Shown: positions 16,929 to 25,077 of the stretch, one piece after another
Layout: every line of letters begins with the position of its first letter
Numbering within the stretch: the first letter of the stretch is position 1
From: JBBSUQ01 sp964389755
Lineage (GTDB): Bacteria > Bacteroidota > Bacteroidia > Flavobacteriales_D > Crocinitomicaceae
Assembly: GCA_964389755.1 (NCBI GenBank)
Contig: CAYMEW010000005.1
Location: 1 to 64,000, forward strand
Reading direction: 5' to 3'
DNA: 64,000 nucleotides
Notes under the pieces: generated by a model
The model's database searches: none
The model's input: only the letters and a program-made list of their open reading frames with translations
Told to the model about the DNA's origin: nothing
Made by a program: the position numbers and the translations under genes

Positions 16929-17964
16929 TGGACCTGAAGAGGAAATAGTAAGTCAGCCAGGAAATAAAGATAAAGATTATTCCCCAGCGCATGAAGGCTT
17001 CGGGTTGTGGCGGCGGCTCGGTTTTATACTGGTTGTTCAGCATTTTACGCTTTTCGAGTTTCTCGATCTCACCATAGATCTTGCGCAAACCTTCCTCATC
17101 GGTTGCCCGGAAGTACTCGCCGCCTGTTTTTTGCGCTATGCGAATGAGTGTCTGCTCGTCGATCTCAACGGGTAAATTTTGATAGATCACGCCAAAAGGA
17201 GAAGGAACGGGTGAAGGAGCGCTTCCGTTACTGCCCACACCGATCGTATATACGCGGATATTCTTTGCTTTTGCAAGTTCAGCCGCGGTTTCCGGGGAAA
17301 TATCTCCCGCGTTATTACTTCCGTCCGTCAGGAGGATGATCACTTTTGATTTTAAAGTGTCGCTGCGCAAACGGGTAACCGCTGTACCGAGTCCCGTCCC
17401 GATCGCCGTGCCGCCTTCAATATACTGATCGGAGATCTTGTCGACCTGCTCCTTCAACACTTTGTAATCGAGGGTCGCAGGACAGGCAGTATACGCTTCT
17501 CCGGCATACACGACCAACCCGATGCGGTCGCCCTTCCGGCCGTCGATGAATTCTTTGGCCACTTTCTTGGAGGCCTCCAGCCGGTTCGGTTCAAAATCCA
17601 TTGCCAGCATGGATCCGGATACGTCCATCGCAATGATAATATCGATCCCGTTCTTATAATCGTTGCTCGTATCTTCGTAAGAAACCGGGTTGTAAGGTCT
17701 GGCTATCGCAAGGATCAACAAAGCAAAGGCAAGGTTTAATAAAGTAATAAGCCCCAGCCGCAGGTAATAGACCCAGGAGGCGCCGAGCGTGTGCTGTAAA
17801 GTTTCTGAACGGGAGAATTTGAGTTCTCCGCCCCGGCGACCTTCGTTGTGCAACATCCAGAAGAATACGGCCGGAACGAGCAACAACAACCACAACCAGT
17901 GCGGAGCGAGAAAATCGTATTCCCAGAAGCGTATATTCCAGCTATCAGTCATTTTCAAATTCAA
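16921..17964 (-). CDS. batA: BatA: VWA-domain membrane protein
   Basis: 347 aa. Two N-terminal membrane helices (about 18-35 and 68-90; the first is WLWLLLLVPAVFFW), a VWA domain (about 105-300) and a C-terminal membrane helix (about 325-342). MIDAS motif: DVSGS, with TACPATLD and LLTDGSNNAGD as the other ligand loops. It is a paralogue of batB and together they make the core pair of the Bat operon. It overlaps the upstream gene by 20 bases and batB by 8. Confidence 0.93.
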   Translation of the reverse strand: MNLKMTDSWNIRFWEYDFLAPHWLWLLLLVPAVFFWMLHNEGRRGGELKFSRSETLQHTLGASWVYYLRLGLITLLNLAFALLILAIARPYNPVSYEDTSNDYKNGIDIIIAMDVSGSMLAMDFEPNRLEASKKVAKEFIDGRKGDRIGLVVYAGEAYTACPATLDYKVLKEQVDKISDQYIEGGTAIGTGLGTAVTRLRSDTLKSKVIILLTDGSNNAGDISPETAAELAKAKNIRVYTIGVGSNGSAPSPVPSPFGVIYQNLPVEIDEQTLIRIAQKTGGEYFRATDEEGLRKIYGEIEKLEKRKMLNNQYKTEPPPQPEAFMRWGIIFIFISWLTYYFLFRSNE

Positions 17965-18910
17965 TCGGACTTGTTTCAGCGATGATCTGCCGCGCCAAAA
18001 CGGTTACTTTAAGTATCTCGGATTCATCAGGTTGAGATTTGGCAAATTTGACCATATCGGCATTCGAAAAAATGAAACGAATGGTGTCGATCACTTCTCC
18101 TTCCAGTCCTTGCCTGCGCAGACTTTCTGCTGCTTCCATACTGGTTTTCTCCAGGAAACTCTCATTGTAGCGGGAAGTGAGGTACATCCTCAGGATCGCC
18201 GAAAGCTCGGTGAAGTGCTCTTTCAGCCTTCCGGATTCCCACAGTTTTCGTTTTTCAAGCGCATCGATGGCAAACAGGGTACGCTGCCGAAGGCTCATTT
18301 CTTTTTGAAGTTTCGGACGTGAACGCGAGATTTTTAGCTGGCGTCGGATAAACCAGGCCAGGAACAGGACCAGTGGTATCACAAACCAGTACCAGTTATT
18401 CTTCAGGAAACGACCGAGCGAGAATGGTTCGTCGGGGAGTTCAGCGAACAGTTCGGTCACTTCCAGCGGATCTACATTCGGATCGTAAGCGTCCATGCTT
18501 ACATACACAAGCTTTGGCGGTATTTCAAAGGTTGAATCACGATAACGAAGGCTAGCGGGCGGAAACATAAAATAACCGGTATCCCACATCGTTACGGTGT
18601 ATTTCCCGACCCATTCGTACTTGTTATTTTGTGTTTGAACCACGGTGTCGTGAAAGCCTTTCGTTATCTCGAATGAAAAAGGGGTCTGGCTGCCGAGTAC
18701 ACTGTTATCGAGCTTTTGTTTCGCTGCGATCGTACCGCGTTCTGCCTCATAACTCAGTGTGTCCTTCGGTCCGGCGAGCGGGAAACGGATCACGTAATCC
18801 ACCTGTTCACCGATCTTAAACCGGTCGCGGGAAACGCTGGTTGTTGCCTTTTGCGAAAAGGAGAAAAGGCTGCAAGCGATCAGGGCGATATGTAAGACAA
18901 GGTATTTCAG
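17945..18910 (-). CDS. Bat-operon membrane protein (DUF4381-like), apparent CTG start
   Basis: About 321 aa if started at CTG 18910, or 285 aa from GTG 18802. The longer form gives a proper signal peptide (KYLVLHIALIACSLFSFSQ) and a continuous N-terminal domain (SRDRFKIGEQVDYVIRFPL); the GTG start would cut through this domain and leave an exported domain with no signal. No ATG, GTG or TTG lies in frame between the upstream TAA (18919-18921 region) and GTG 18802. A periplasmic beta-rich domain is followed by a membrane helix (about 185-205 of the long form) and a cytoplasmic helical domain, as in DUF4381/BatD-type proteins between MoxR/DUF58 and BatA. The CTG overlaps the stop of the DUF58 gene (CTGA). 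Confidence 0.7.
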   Translation of the reverse strand: MKYLVLHIALIACSLFSFSQKATTSVSRDRFKIGEQVDYVIRFPLAGPKDTLSYEAERGTIAAKQKLDNSVLGSQTPFSFEITKGFHDTVVQTQNNKYEWVGKYTVTMWDTGYFMFPPASLRYRDSTFEIPPKLVYVSMDAYDPNVDPLEVTELFAELPDEPFSLGRFLKNNWYWFVIPLVLFLAWFIRRQLKISRSRPKLQKEMSLRQRTLFAIDALEKRKLWESGRLKEHFTELSAILRMYLTSRYNESFLEKTSMEAAESLRRQGLEGEVIDTIRFIFSNADMVKFAKSQPDESEILKVTVLARQIIAETSPIEFEND

Positions 18911-19776
18911 GCGCGGTGTTTAAAAAGGGCCATCAGGGCCAAAATGTAATTTTCTTCGGTGTCCACACTGACAAAGTCGATGCCTGAACTCTTAAAGCTA
19001 CGCAGCAGCGCTGCTTCTTTCCGGTCGTATTCCGCACGGTAATTGTCGCGAACTTTTTGGGAACTGCTGTTAACCCAAGTTTTACGTCCCGTTTCCGCAT
19101 TGTAAACCTGTACCAGCCCAAGTGGGGGGAGTTCGCGCTCGGAATGATCGGTCACCCGGATGGCTACCATGTCGTGTTTCCTGTTCGACAGTTTTAATCC
19201 GTCTATAAACTCTTGGTCGTCAAAAAAATCGCTAATTACGAATGCAATAGAACGTTTTTTTTGGGTATTCCTGAAAAAACGCAGGGCTTCGTTAAGGTCG
19301 GTCAGGCGACTCTTCGGCTCCAGTTCGATGAATTCCCGCAGGATTACAAGTGCATGCTTGCGGCCTTTATCGGGTGCTATAAAACGTTCGATCCGGTCGG
19401 AAACAAAAACGGCGCCTACCTTGTCGTTGTTCGACACAGCGGAAAAGGCGAGGATCGCTGCAATTTCGAGCGCAATGTCTTTCTTGGACTTTTCACGAGA
19501 ACCGAATTCTTCGGAGCCCGACACGTCGATTATCAGCATGACCGTGAGTTCGCGCTCTTCTTCGTAGATCTTGATGAACGGATCGTTAAAGCGGGCAGTC
19601 ACGTTCCAGTCGATGCTCCGCACCTCATCCCCGATCTGGTATTCCCGGACTTCGCTGAAGGTCATACCGCGCCCTTTGAAGGCAGAATGGTATTCCCCGC
19701 TGAAGATCTGCCGGGTCAGTCCGCGTGTACGGATCTCCAGTTTGCGTATTTTCCGTAAAAGTTCTTTCGTGTCCAT
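18907..19776 (-). CDS. DUF58 (VWA-like) protein of the MoxR-Bat operon
   Basis: 289 aa. The DUF58 signature is clear: a region REYQIGDEVRSIDWNVTAR (about 45-63), then a VWA-like fold beginning LTVMLIIDVSGSEEFGS (D-x-S-x-S) and ISDFFDD as a later acidic loop. Cytoplasmic; no membrane segment. DUF58 proteins accompany MoxR ATPases and are thought to be their partner or substrate adaptor. It starts 10 bases after moxR and its stop overlaps the start of the next gene. Confidence 0.93.
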   Translation of the reverse strand: MDTKELLRKIRKLEIRTRGLTRQIFSGEYHSAFKGRGMTFSEVREYQIGDEVRSIDWNVTARFNDPFIKIYEEERELTVMLIIDVSGSEEFGSREKSKKDIALEIAAILAFSAVSNNDKVGAVFVSDRIERFIAPDKGRKHALVILREFIELEPKSRLTDLNEALRFFRNTQKKRSIAFVISDFFDDQEFIDGLKLSNRKHDMVAIRVTDHSERELPPLGLVQVYNAETGRKTWVNSSSQKVRDNYRAEYDRKEAALLRSFKSSGIDFVSVDTEENYILALMALFKHRA

Positions 19777-19786
19777 GAAACGGAGT

Positions 19787-20806
19787 TTACGGCACTTCCA
19801 CGCGGTTCAGGATCTTTTGAACGATATCGCCGGCACTCATGTTCTCTGCTTCCGCTTCATACGTGAGTCCGAGGCGGTGACGCATCACGTCGGCAGCTAT
19901 CGAACGAATGTCCTCCGGGATTACGAAAGCGCGATTTTGTAAGAATGCATAAGCTTTCCCGGCGAGCGCCATGTTGATACTGGCACGCGGTGAACATCCG
20001 AACTCGATTAGCGGTTTGAGTTCTCCGAGACCGTATTTATCCGGCTGACGCGTCGCATAGACCAGGTCTACAATGTATTGTTCGATCTTTTCGTCGAGGT
20101 AAACTTCCCGGACGAGTTTACGCGCGCTCAGAATATGTTCGGGAGTCATCACCTTCGAGATGCTGGAAAGTCCCTCCGGCCGCACATTGCTGCGAATGAT
20201 CAGTTTTTCCTCCTCGTGCGTGGGATAGTCGAGAAAAACTTTCAGCATAAAACGGTCCACCTGGGCTTCCGGAAGCGGGTAAGTTCCTTCTTGTTCCACC
20301 GGGTTTTGAGTGGCCATCACGAGGAAGGGACGCGACAGGGAAAAGGTTTCTTCACCGATCGTTACCTGGCGTTCCTGCATTGCTTCGAGCAGGGCGCTCT
20401 GTACTTTTGCCGGGGCCCGGTTGATCTCGTCGGCCAAAATGAAATGCGCGAAGATCGGGCCTTTCCTGACGTAAAATTGTTCCGTTTTCTGACTGTAAAT
20501 AAGCGTTCCGGTCACATCCGCCGGAAGCAGGTCCGGGGTAAACTGGATGCGGCTGAAGCTAACGTCGATCGCTTCGGAAAGCGATTTGATCGCAAGTGTT
20601 TTGGCAAGCCCGGGAACGCCTTCGAGTAAAACGTGTCCGTCGGCAAGCAATGCGATGAGCAGGCGGTCGATCATGTAAGACTGCCCGACGATCACTTTTC
20701 CGATCTCGGCACGTAGCCGGTCGAACACGACGCTTTCCGTTTTGATCTTTTCACTGAGTACACGGAGTTGCTCCGCAGGATTGAGCGTGTTGTTGGTTTC
20801 AGACAT
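19787..20806 (-). CDS. MoxR-family AAA+ ATPase
   Basis: 339 aa. Walker A GVPGLAKT (about 61-68), Walker B ILADEINRAP, sensor 1 MATQNPVEQEGTYPLPEAQVDRF and a C-terminal lid domain (ASINMALAGKAYAFLQNR). It hydrolyses ATP and is believed to act as a chaperone that activates or assembles VWA-protein complexes. It is the first gene of the operon MoxR-DUF58-(DUF4381-like)-BatABCDE. Upstream, 105 bases separate it from the divergent zinc-ribbon gene; a near match to the -7 element (AATCTTTG) lies on its strand. Confidence 0.96.
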   Translation of the reverse strand: MSETNNTLNPAEQLRVLSEKIKTESVVFDRLRAEIGKVIVGQSYMIDRLLIALLADGHVLLEGVPGLAKTLAIKSLSEAIDVSFSRIQFTPDLLPADVTGTLIYSQKTEQFYVRKGPIFAHFILADEINRAPAKVQSALLEAMQERQVTIGEETFSLSRPFLVMATQNPVEQEGTYPLPEAQVDRFMLKVFLDYPTHEEEKLIIRSNVRPEGLSSISKVMTPEHILSARKLVREVYLDEKIEQYIVDLVYATRQPDKYGLGELKPLIEFGCSPRASINMALAGKAYAFLQNRAFVIPEDIRSIAADVMRHRLGLTYEAEAENMSAGDIVQKILNRVEVP

Positions 20807-20855
20807 GTTTAGATGTTGACAATCTTACAAAGGTGTCAAAGATTAAGTTTAACAG

Positions 20856-20887
20856 TTTGGGCTTATTGTTAATTATTGTTAACATTG
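20856..20887 (+). promoter_or_regulatory. Possible promoter of the zinc-ribbon gene
   Basis: TTTG at 20856-20859 and TAACATTG (7 of 8 to TAnnTTTG) at 20880-20887, spacing 20, with the start codon 25 bases downstream. Confidence 0.5.
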
Positions 20888-20911
20888 TTACCTGAATAAC
20901 GACTACTACTC

Positions 20912-21277
20912 ATGAATACTCCGGAACGTTTATGCCTGGAATGTAAGGATGTTTTACGCGGTCGGCGCGACCAGAAATTCTGCTCGGATCACTGCCGCAA
21001 CACCTTCAATAATAAACTCAATGAAGACGCCAATAAATACATGCGGCGCATCAATCACATCCTTCGTAAAAATCGCCGGATCCTCTCCGAAATGAATCCG
21101 AAGGGAACGCGCACCGTGGATGCGATCCTGCTCGCAGAAGAAGGATTTAATTTTCACTATTTCACGAATATTTTCAAAACGAGTAAAGGAACATACCACT
21201 TTTGTTACGACCAGGGATACAAGCGCATGGACGATGACCGCTACATGCTCGTCCATAAGCAGGATTACGTAAAATGA
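20912..21277 (+). CDS. Small zinc-ribbon protein, conserved hypothetical
   Basis: 121 aa. An N-terminal metal site of the form C-x2-C ... C-x3-C is visible (CLEC at residues 8-11; FCSDHC about 24-29), matching small treble-clef/zinc-ribbon proteins. The rest is basic and helical (NKYMRRINHILRKNRRIL) and ends in an aromatic-rich domain (FNFHYFTNIFKTSKGTYHFCYDQGYKRMDDD). No signal peptide, so cytoplasmic; nucleic-acid binding is plausible from charge but unproven. Divergent from moxR. Confidence 0.75.
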   Translation: MNTPERLCLECKDVLRGRRDQKFCSDHCRNTFNNKLNEDANKYMRRINHILRKNRRILSEMNPKGTRTVDAILLAEEGFNFHYFTNIFKTSKGTYHFCYDQGYKRMDDDRYMLVHKQDYVK

Positions 21278-21310
21278 AGCGGTTCAGCAACGGAAATTTC
21301 GCACTTCAAA

Positions 21311-21342
21311 AAAAGAAGCGGCCGGTATCCCTTACCGGCCGC
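21311..21342 (-). terminator. Rho-independent terminator of the TonB-receptor operon
   Basis: A perfect 10-bp stem, GCGGCCGGTA / TACCGGCCGC with loop of 5 (21318-21342), is followed on the minus strand by TTCTTTTTTT (21317-21308). It lies 57 bases past the stop of the TonB-dependent receptor gene. Confidence 0.85.
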
Positions 21343-21398
21343 CCGCGCTTTGTTAAGAAAAACTACAAAACCCGTCTTAACAAACTCATTCAAAAACA

Positions 21399-23639
21399 TT
21401 AGAAAAGAAATTTCACCTGGGCCCGGAAATTGAACGGAGTTCCGGGAGTAAAGTGAATCTCTTCCACGGGTTGTAATTCATCCTTCAGGCGCGATTCGGT
21501 TAAGAACTGGGTTTCGTTCCAGGCCACGTTAAAGATGTTCTGAACGGTTCCCGAAATCACGAAGGATTTCTTCTGAAGGCCCAGCGTAAAATCATTCACA
21601 AAATAGCCACGTGCGATCACGCTGTTGTCTTCGTTTGCCGGACGGTCGCCCATGTATTTGTACGCAAGAGAAGCATACAGTCCGTTTTTAAAATTGACCT
21701 GAGCCTTTCCGTTGGAAGTGATCTTCGGGGCAAGCGGAATGTAGTTCTGACCTTCCGGATCAGTTACCGAACGGGCATGAGCGTAGTTGACATTCGCATA
21801 GATGAACAGCCAGTTCAGCGGCTGAAAGGTCGTTCCAAAGTCGAAACCGATGCGCTCTGAACTTCCGCTGGGCTCCACAACCCCGGCATCACCCACATAT
21901 ACGAATTCCTGCTCCGAGTAAAGGTACCAGGCAGCTCCGTTGAATAATAATTTGGAGTTGGGTTTATATGTAAATCCGAGATCACTCCCGTAAGCGAGCG
22001 GAAGCACCTTGCGGTTCAGGTTATCGTTGGCAAGCACCACGCGCGTGTCATTAGAATGGTACCCGATCCCGGATTTCAGATACAACTGCACCTTTTTGTT
22101 GACGTTGTAGAACACGTTGACCTTCGGAAGTGCCACGGATTGTGACAAATTCCGGGGATTGTACAGGCTGTCGAGCTTATCGACGTAGTAAAAGTTGAAG
22201 TTATCGGCACGCAGCCCCACGTTGAAGATAAATTTGTTCACCTCCAGTTCGGCGGAAACATAGCCAAAGAGGTTTGTTTCGTCAATGTCGCCGAGTTGGA
22301 CCTGCTCGCGCACGATCTTCCGGTTGGTCGTTTTGGCAAGCCCGATGTCATTGATGTCGTCGTAACGGAACCCGGCGCCGGAAGTGATCGTAAGTTTGTG
22401 ATCGTTCAGGCTTAGAAAACGTTTCCATTCGGTCTTGCCACCGTACACGCGTCTTTTTTCGCTTTGCCGGATTTGGTCGCCGTTAATGGCGTCTTCCAGG
22501 AAAAATGTGAAATTCGAATACAGTGTGAACTGGTAATCGGAAACAAAGAAATCGCTTTTCAAAATGCTCTTCGGGGAAAGCTTGTTGACCAGCCCGATCT
22601 GCAGGTTCGTTCGTGAAGTTTCGCCCCCTTCGGTGTTGTCAATCGCTCCGAAACGACTGATTATCCCGCTTTGTACGGCGCGCTCCGGGATCTGTCCGGA
22701 AGCATTCCAACTACTCGAAAAAGTGGAGATCTGGGCGGAGAGTTTGAAGGTGGGCGATACCATACCGGTATATTTCGCAAACAGGTTGATGCGCTTGAAA
22801 TCCTGCGGAGAATCAAAGTAGTTGTCCGTGAGCATGTAGTCCGTCGCGAAATAAGCATTCTGGCCGTTGTTCCCGTTCAGGATGTTGATCGCACTTGTTA
22901 TGCGCTTGTGATTGAACATCCCGTATTCGAGGCCGAGCAGGTTGTTTTGAAGGCGGTCCCTGGTCTGGAAATCGACATGACCGGCCGTCGCAAAGTTTCC
23001 TTTTGTAACGTCATATGGCCCCTTCCCGAAGTCGATCCGGTCGATGACCTCCGGCATGATGAAGTGCATGTCGGAATAACCCTGCCCGTGCGCATGAGAA
23101 ACCATGTTAACGGGCATGCCGTCCAGTGAAAGCGCCACATCCGTACCGTGATCGATGTCGAAACCACGTAAGAAAAGTTGTTCTGCTTTTCCACCACCGG
23201 CGTGCTGCGCAATAAATAAACCGGGCACCAGTGTCAGCAGGTCCTGCGAAGACCGCACGGGCTGCAGGTTCAGGTCGATATTGGCCGTGCGCGAAAGCGT
23301 ATTGAAACTTTCGTTAATATTCACTTCTTCCAGCGATTTCACCTGCGGATAGAGAATGAAAACATAGTCGGCCTGGAAATACTTTTCCCGATCCAGGATG
23401 AACAGCCGTTTTTCGTATCCGCCCGCTTCAATAATGAGCGAGTCTCCGAGGTGTACGTCGGTGAGTACAAATTCTCCGAGGGTGTTCGCCAGTACCTGTT
23501 TGTTCATCGACGGCAGGCTTACTTTTGCACCTGGAATACTCACGGCATTTTCATCCGTTACGATACCGTTAAGCGTGTGAGCTCTTGCTGCTACCGTTAA
23601 AAGTAGAAAAGTAAATAACGTGTAAAGTTTTTTCATCAT
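21399..23639 (-). CDS. TonB-dependent outer-membrane receptor
   Basis: 746 aa. Signal peptide 1-20; a carboxypeptidase-regulatory-like domain (about 22-95; LNGIVTDENAVSIPGAKVSL), a plug domain (about 115-225) and a 22-strand barrel with an aromatic C terminus (FRAQVKFLF). The plug holds FLRGFDIDHGTDVALSLDGMPVN and HAHGQGYSDMH, a His-rich segment that could contact a metal or metal complex (inference). It imports a substrate across the outer membrane using TonB energy; the substrate is unknown. It is the last gene of a four-gene minus-strand locus with a TPR lipoprotein and two DUF4331 proteins, and a strong terminator follows. Confidence 0.93.
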   Translation of the reverse strand: MMKKLYTLFTFLLLTVAARAHTLNGIVTDENAVSIPGAKVSLPSMNKQVLANTLGEFVLTDVHLGDSLIIEAGGYEKRLFILDREKYFQADYVFILYPQVKSLEEVNINESFNTLSRTANIDLNLQPVRSSQDLLTLVPGLFIAQHAGGGKAEQLFLRGFDIDHGTDVALSLDGMPVNMVSHAHGQGYSDMHFIMPEVIDRIDFGKGPYDVTKGNFATAGHVDFQTRDRLQNNLLGLEYGMFNHKRITSAINILNGNNGQNAYFATDYMLTDNYFDSPQDFKRINLFAKYTGMVSPTFKLSAQISTFSSSWNASGQIPERAVQSGIISRFGAIDNTEGGETSRTNLQIGLVNKLSPKSILKSDFFVSDYQFTLYSNFTFFLEDAINGDQIRQSEKRRVYGGKTEWKRFLSLNDHKLTITSGAGFRYDDINDIGLAKTTNRKIVREQVQLGDIDETNLFGYVSAELEVNKFIFNVGLRADNFNFYYVDKLDSLYNPRNLSQSVALPKVNVFYNVNKKVQLYLKSGIGYHSNDTRVVLANDNLNRKVLPLAYGSDLGFTYKPNSKLLFNGAAWYLYSEQEFVYVGDAGVVEPSGSSERIGFDFGTTFQPLNWLFIYANVNYAHARSVTDPEGQNYIPLAPKITSNGKAQVNFKNGLYASLAYKYMGDRPANEDNSVIARGYFVNDFTLGLQKKSFVISGTVQNIFNVAWNETQFLTESRLKDELQPVEEIHFTPGTPFNFRAQVKFLF

Positions 23640-23667
23640 TTCAGTTTTAGGGTTAAGAGAGCAGCGC

Positions 23668-25005
23668 TCAACTGATCATTTCACGGGCTTCCCGGGTAAA
23701 TAAATGATCCTGGTACGGATCGATCTCAAAGGACTTGCGAATAAGTTTTTTATCATTTTTGATCAGCCCTTCCAGGCAATAGAGATCCGCGTCCTGCTTG
23801 TTGGTACGCATCGCGATGTCGAGGTGCTTCTGCGCTTTTTCGCGGTCGCCTTTCGCGTAATAGGTATATGCCAGCAAACGGTTCACATCGATGTTGTTCT
23901 TACGTGTTTCGTAGGCGCGCAGACCCAGTTCCAGTGCTTTGTCGTAGTCGTGCCTGAATTCGTTCAGGAATACCGCGTATTCCAGTTCCACGTTGTGCCC
24001 GGACTCCATGTCCTCGCGGAACATGCGTTCGATATCGGCCACGATTTCCTTCACTTTTTCCGTTTTTCCCTGTTTCTGGTACATCTTTGCACGCTCGATC
24101 GTAAAACCGATCTCCGGGATCTGGTCCAGTGCAGCAAGATACAGCGAGTCCGCTTTGGCGTAATTGCCGCGTTTGGCTTCGATGCTCGCTATTCCGGCCA
24201 GTCCGAAGGGATAATTGCTGCGTTCTTCAGTCGCAAAACGATAATAGTTCATCGCACTGTCGAGCTGGTTGTGACTTTCCATAATGCGTCCCATCGTAAT
24301 GATCGCCCAGCATTTGTACTCAGAATAAGGAGCTCCGGCTTCAATCGCCATGCGCATGGATTGTTTCGAGCCTTTCACGTCACCGAAGATCTCGCGCAGG
24401 TAAGAAACGCGACTGTATGAGCGCAGGTCCGGCCGGATGGACATCATCTTGTCACAATCTGCCACGGCATCGTCGTAATTACCGAGTTCCACGTTTGCAT
24501 CCACGAGTACCCCGTAAATACCGGCATTCACTTTATTGAGTGCCAGGGCGGCATTTCCAGTCTCGAGTGCCTGGTCGAACTTATGCTGAGAAAGTTGCAC
24601 CGTCGCTTTGTAGAACAGGCCGAGGAAATGCTGGTCTTTGGTCAGCGAACGCTTATTCTTCAATAATTCATCGAGTGTTTGCAGGGCAGCGTTGTAGTAA
24701 TACGGGTGTTCACCGGATACGCGTGCCTCGTAAATATAGATCTCAGCGAGTTTGATCAGGCTTTCGAAATTGCCGGGATCTTTTTCGTACTCGGCTGAGA
24801 GTTTGTTGTATTTCTCGCGGATCTTCAGGAATTCGTCGTAAGACAGGTCTTTGCGACGGTCCAGCAAGGCCGGAACGGTATACTGTGCTTCGCTGACACG
24901 GTTGATACTGTCGTTCGGTTTTTCGTCGGAACCGCATCCGGTCAGGCAAAGGATCATGGCAAAGCATGCCAGGCCCGCCAGGGCGGAGGTAAATAAATTC
25001 TTCAT
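23668..25005 (-). CDS. TPR lipoprotein
   Basis: 445 aa. A lipoprotein signal with lipobox CLTGC (Cys about residue 24) is followed by many TPR-like helical pairs from about residue 60 to the end (GNYDDAVADCDKMMSIRPDLRSYSRVSYL; GNYAKADSLYLAALDQIPEIG; KALELGLRAYETRKNNIDVNRLLAYTYYAKGDREKAQKHLDIAM). It is probably anchored in a membrane leaflet and acts as a protein-binding scaffold. It lies 28 bases upstream of the TonB receptor and 72 bases downstream of the first DUF4331 gene, so it is likely part of one transcription unit. Confidence 0.88.
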   Translation of the reverse strand: MKNLFTSALAGLACFAMILCLTGCGSDEKPNDSINRVSEAQYTVPALLDRRKDLSYDEFLKIREKYNKLSAEYEKDPGNFESLIKLAEIYIYEARVSGEHPYYYNAALQTLDELLKNKRSLTKDQHFLGLFYKATVQLSQHKFDQALETGNAALALNKVNAGIYGVLVDANVELGNYDDAVADCDKMMSIRPDLRSYSRVSYLREIFGDVKGSKQSMRMAIEAGAPYSEYKCWAIITMGRIMESHNQLDSAMNYYRFATEERSNYPFGLAGIASIEAKRGNYAKADSLYLAALDQIPEIGFTIERAKMYQKQGKTEKVKEIVADIERMFREDMESGHNVELEYAVFLNEFRHDYDKALELGLRAYETRKNNIDVNRLLAYTYYAKGDREKAQKHLDIAMRTNKQDADLYCLEGLIKNDKKLIRKSFEIDPYQDHLFTREAREMIS

Positions 25006-25077
25006 CGGGATTGTTTTTGTAGTTTTTCTTGCGCTTAAAAAAGGGAGGATGCGGATGCACCCTCCCAGGGCATTTTT

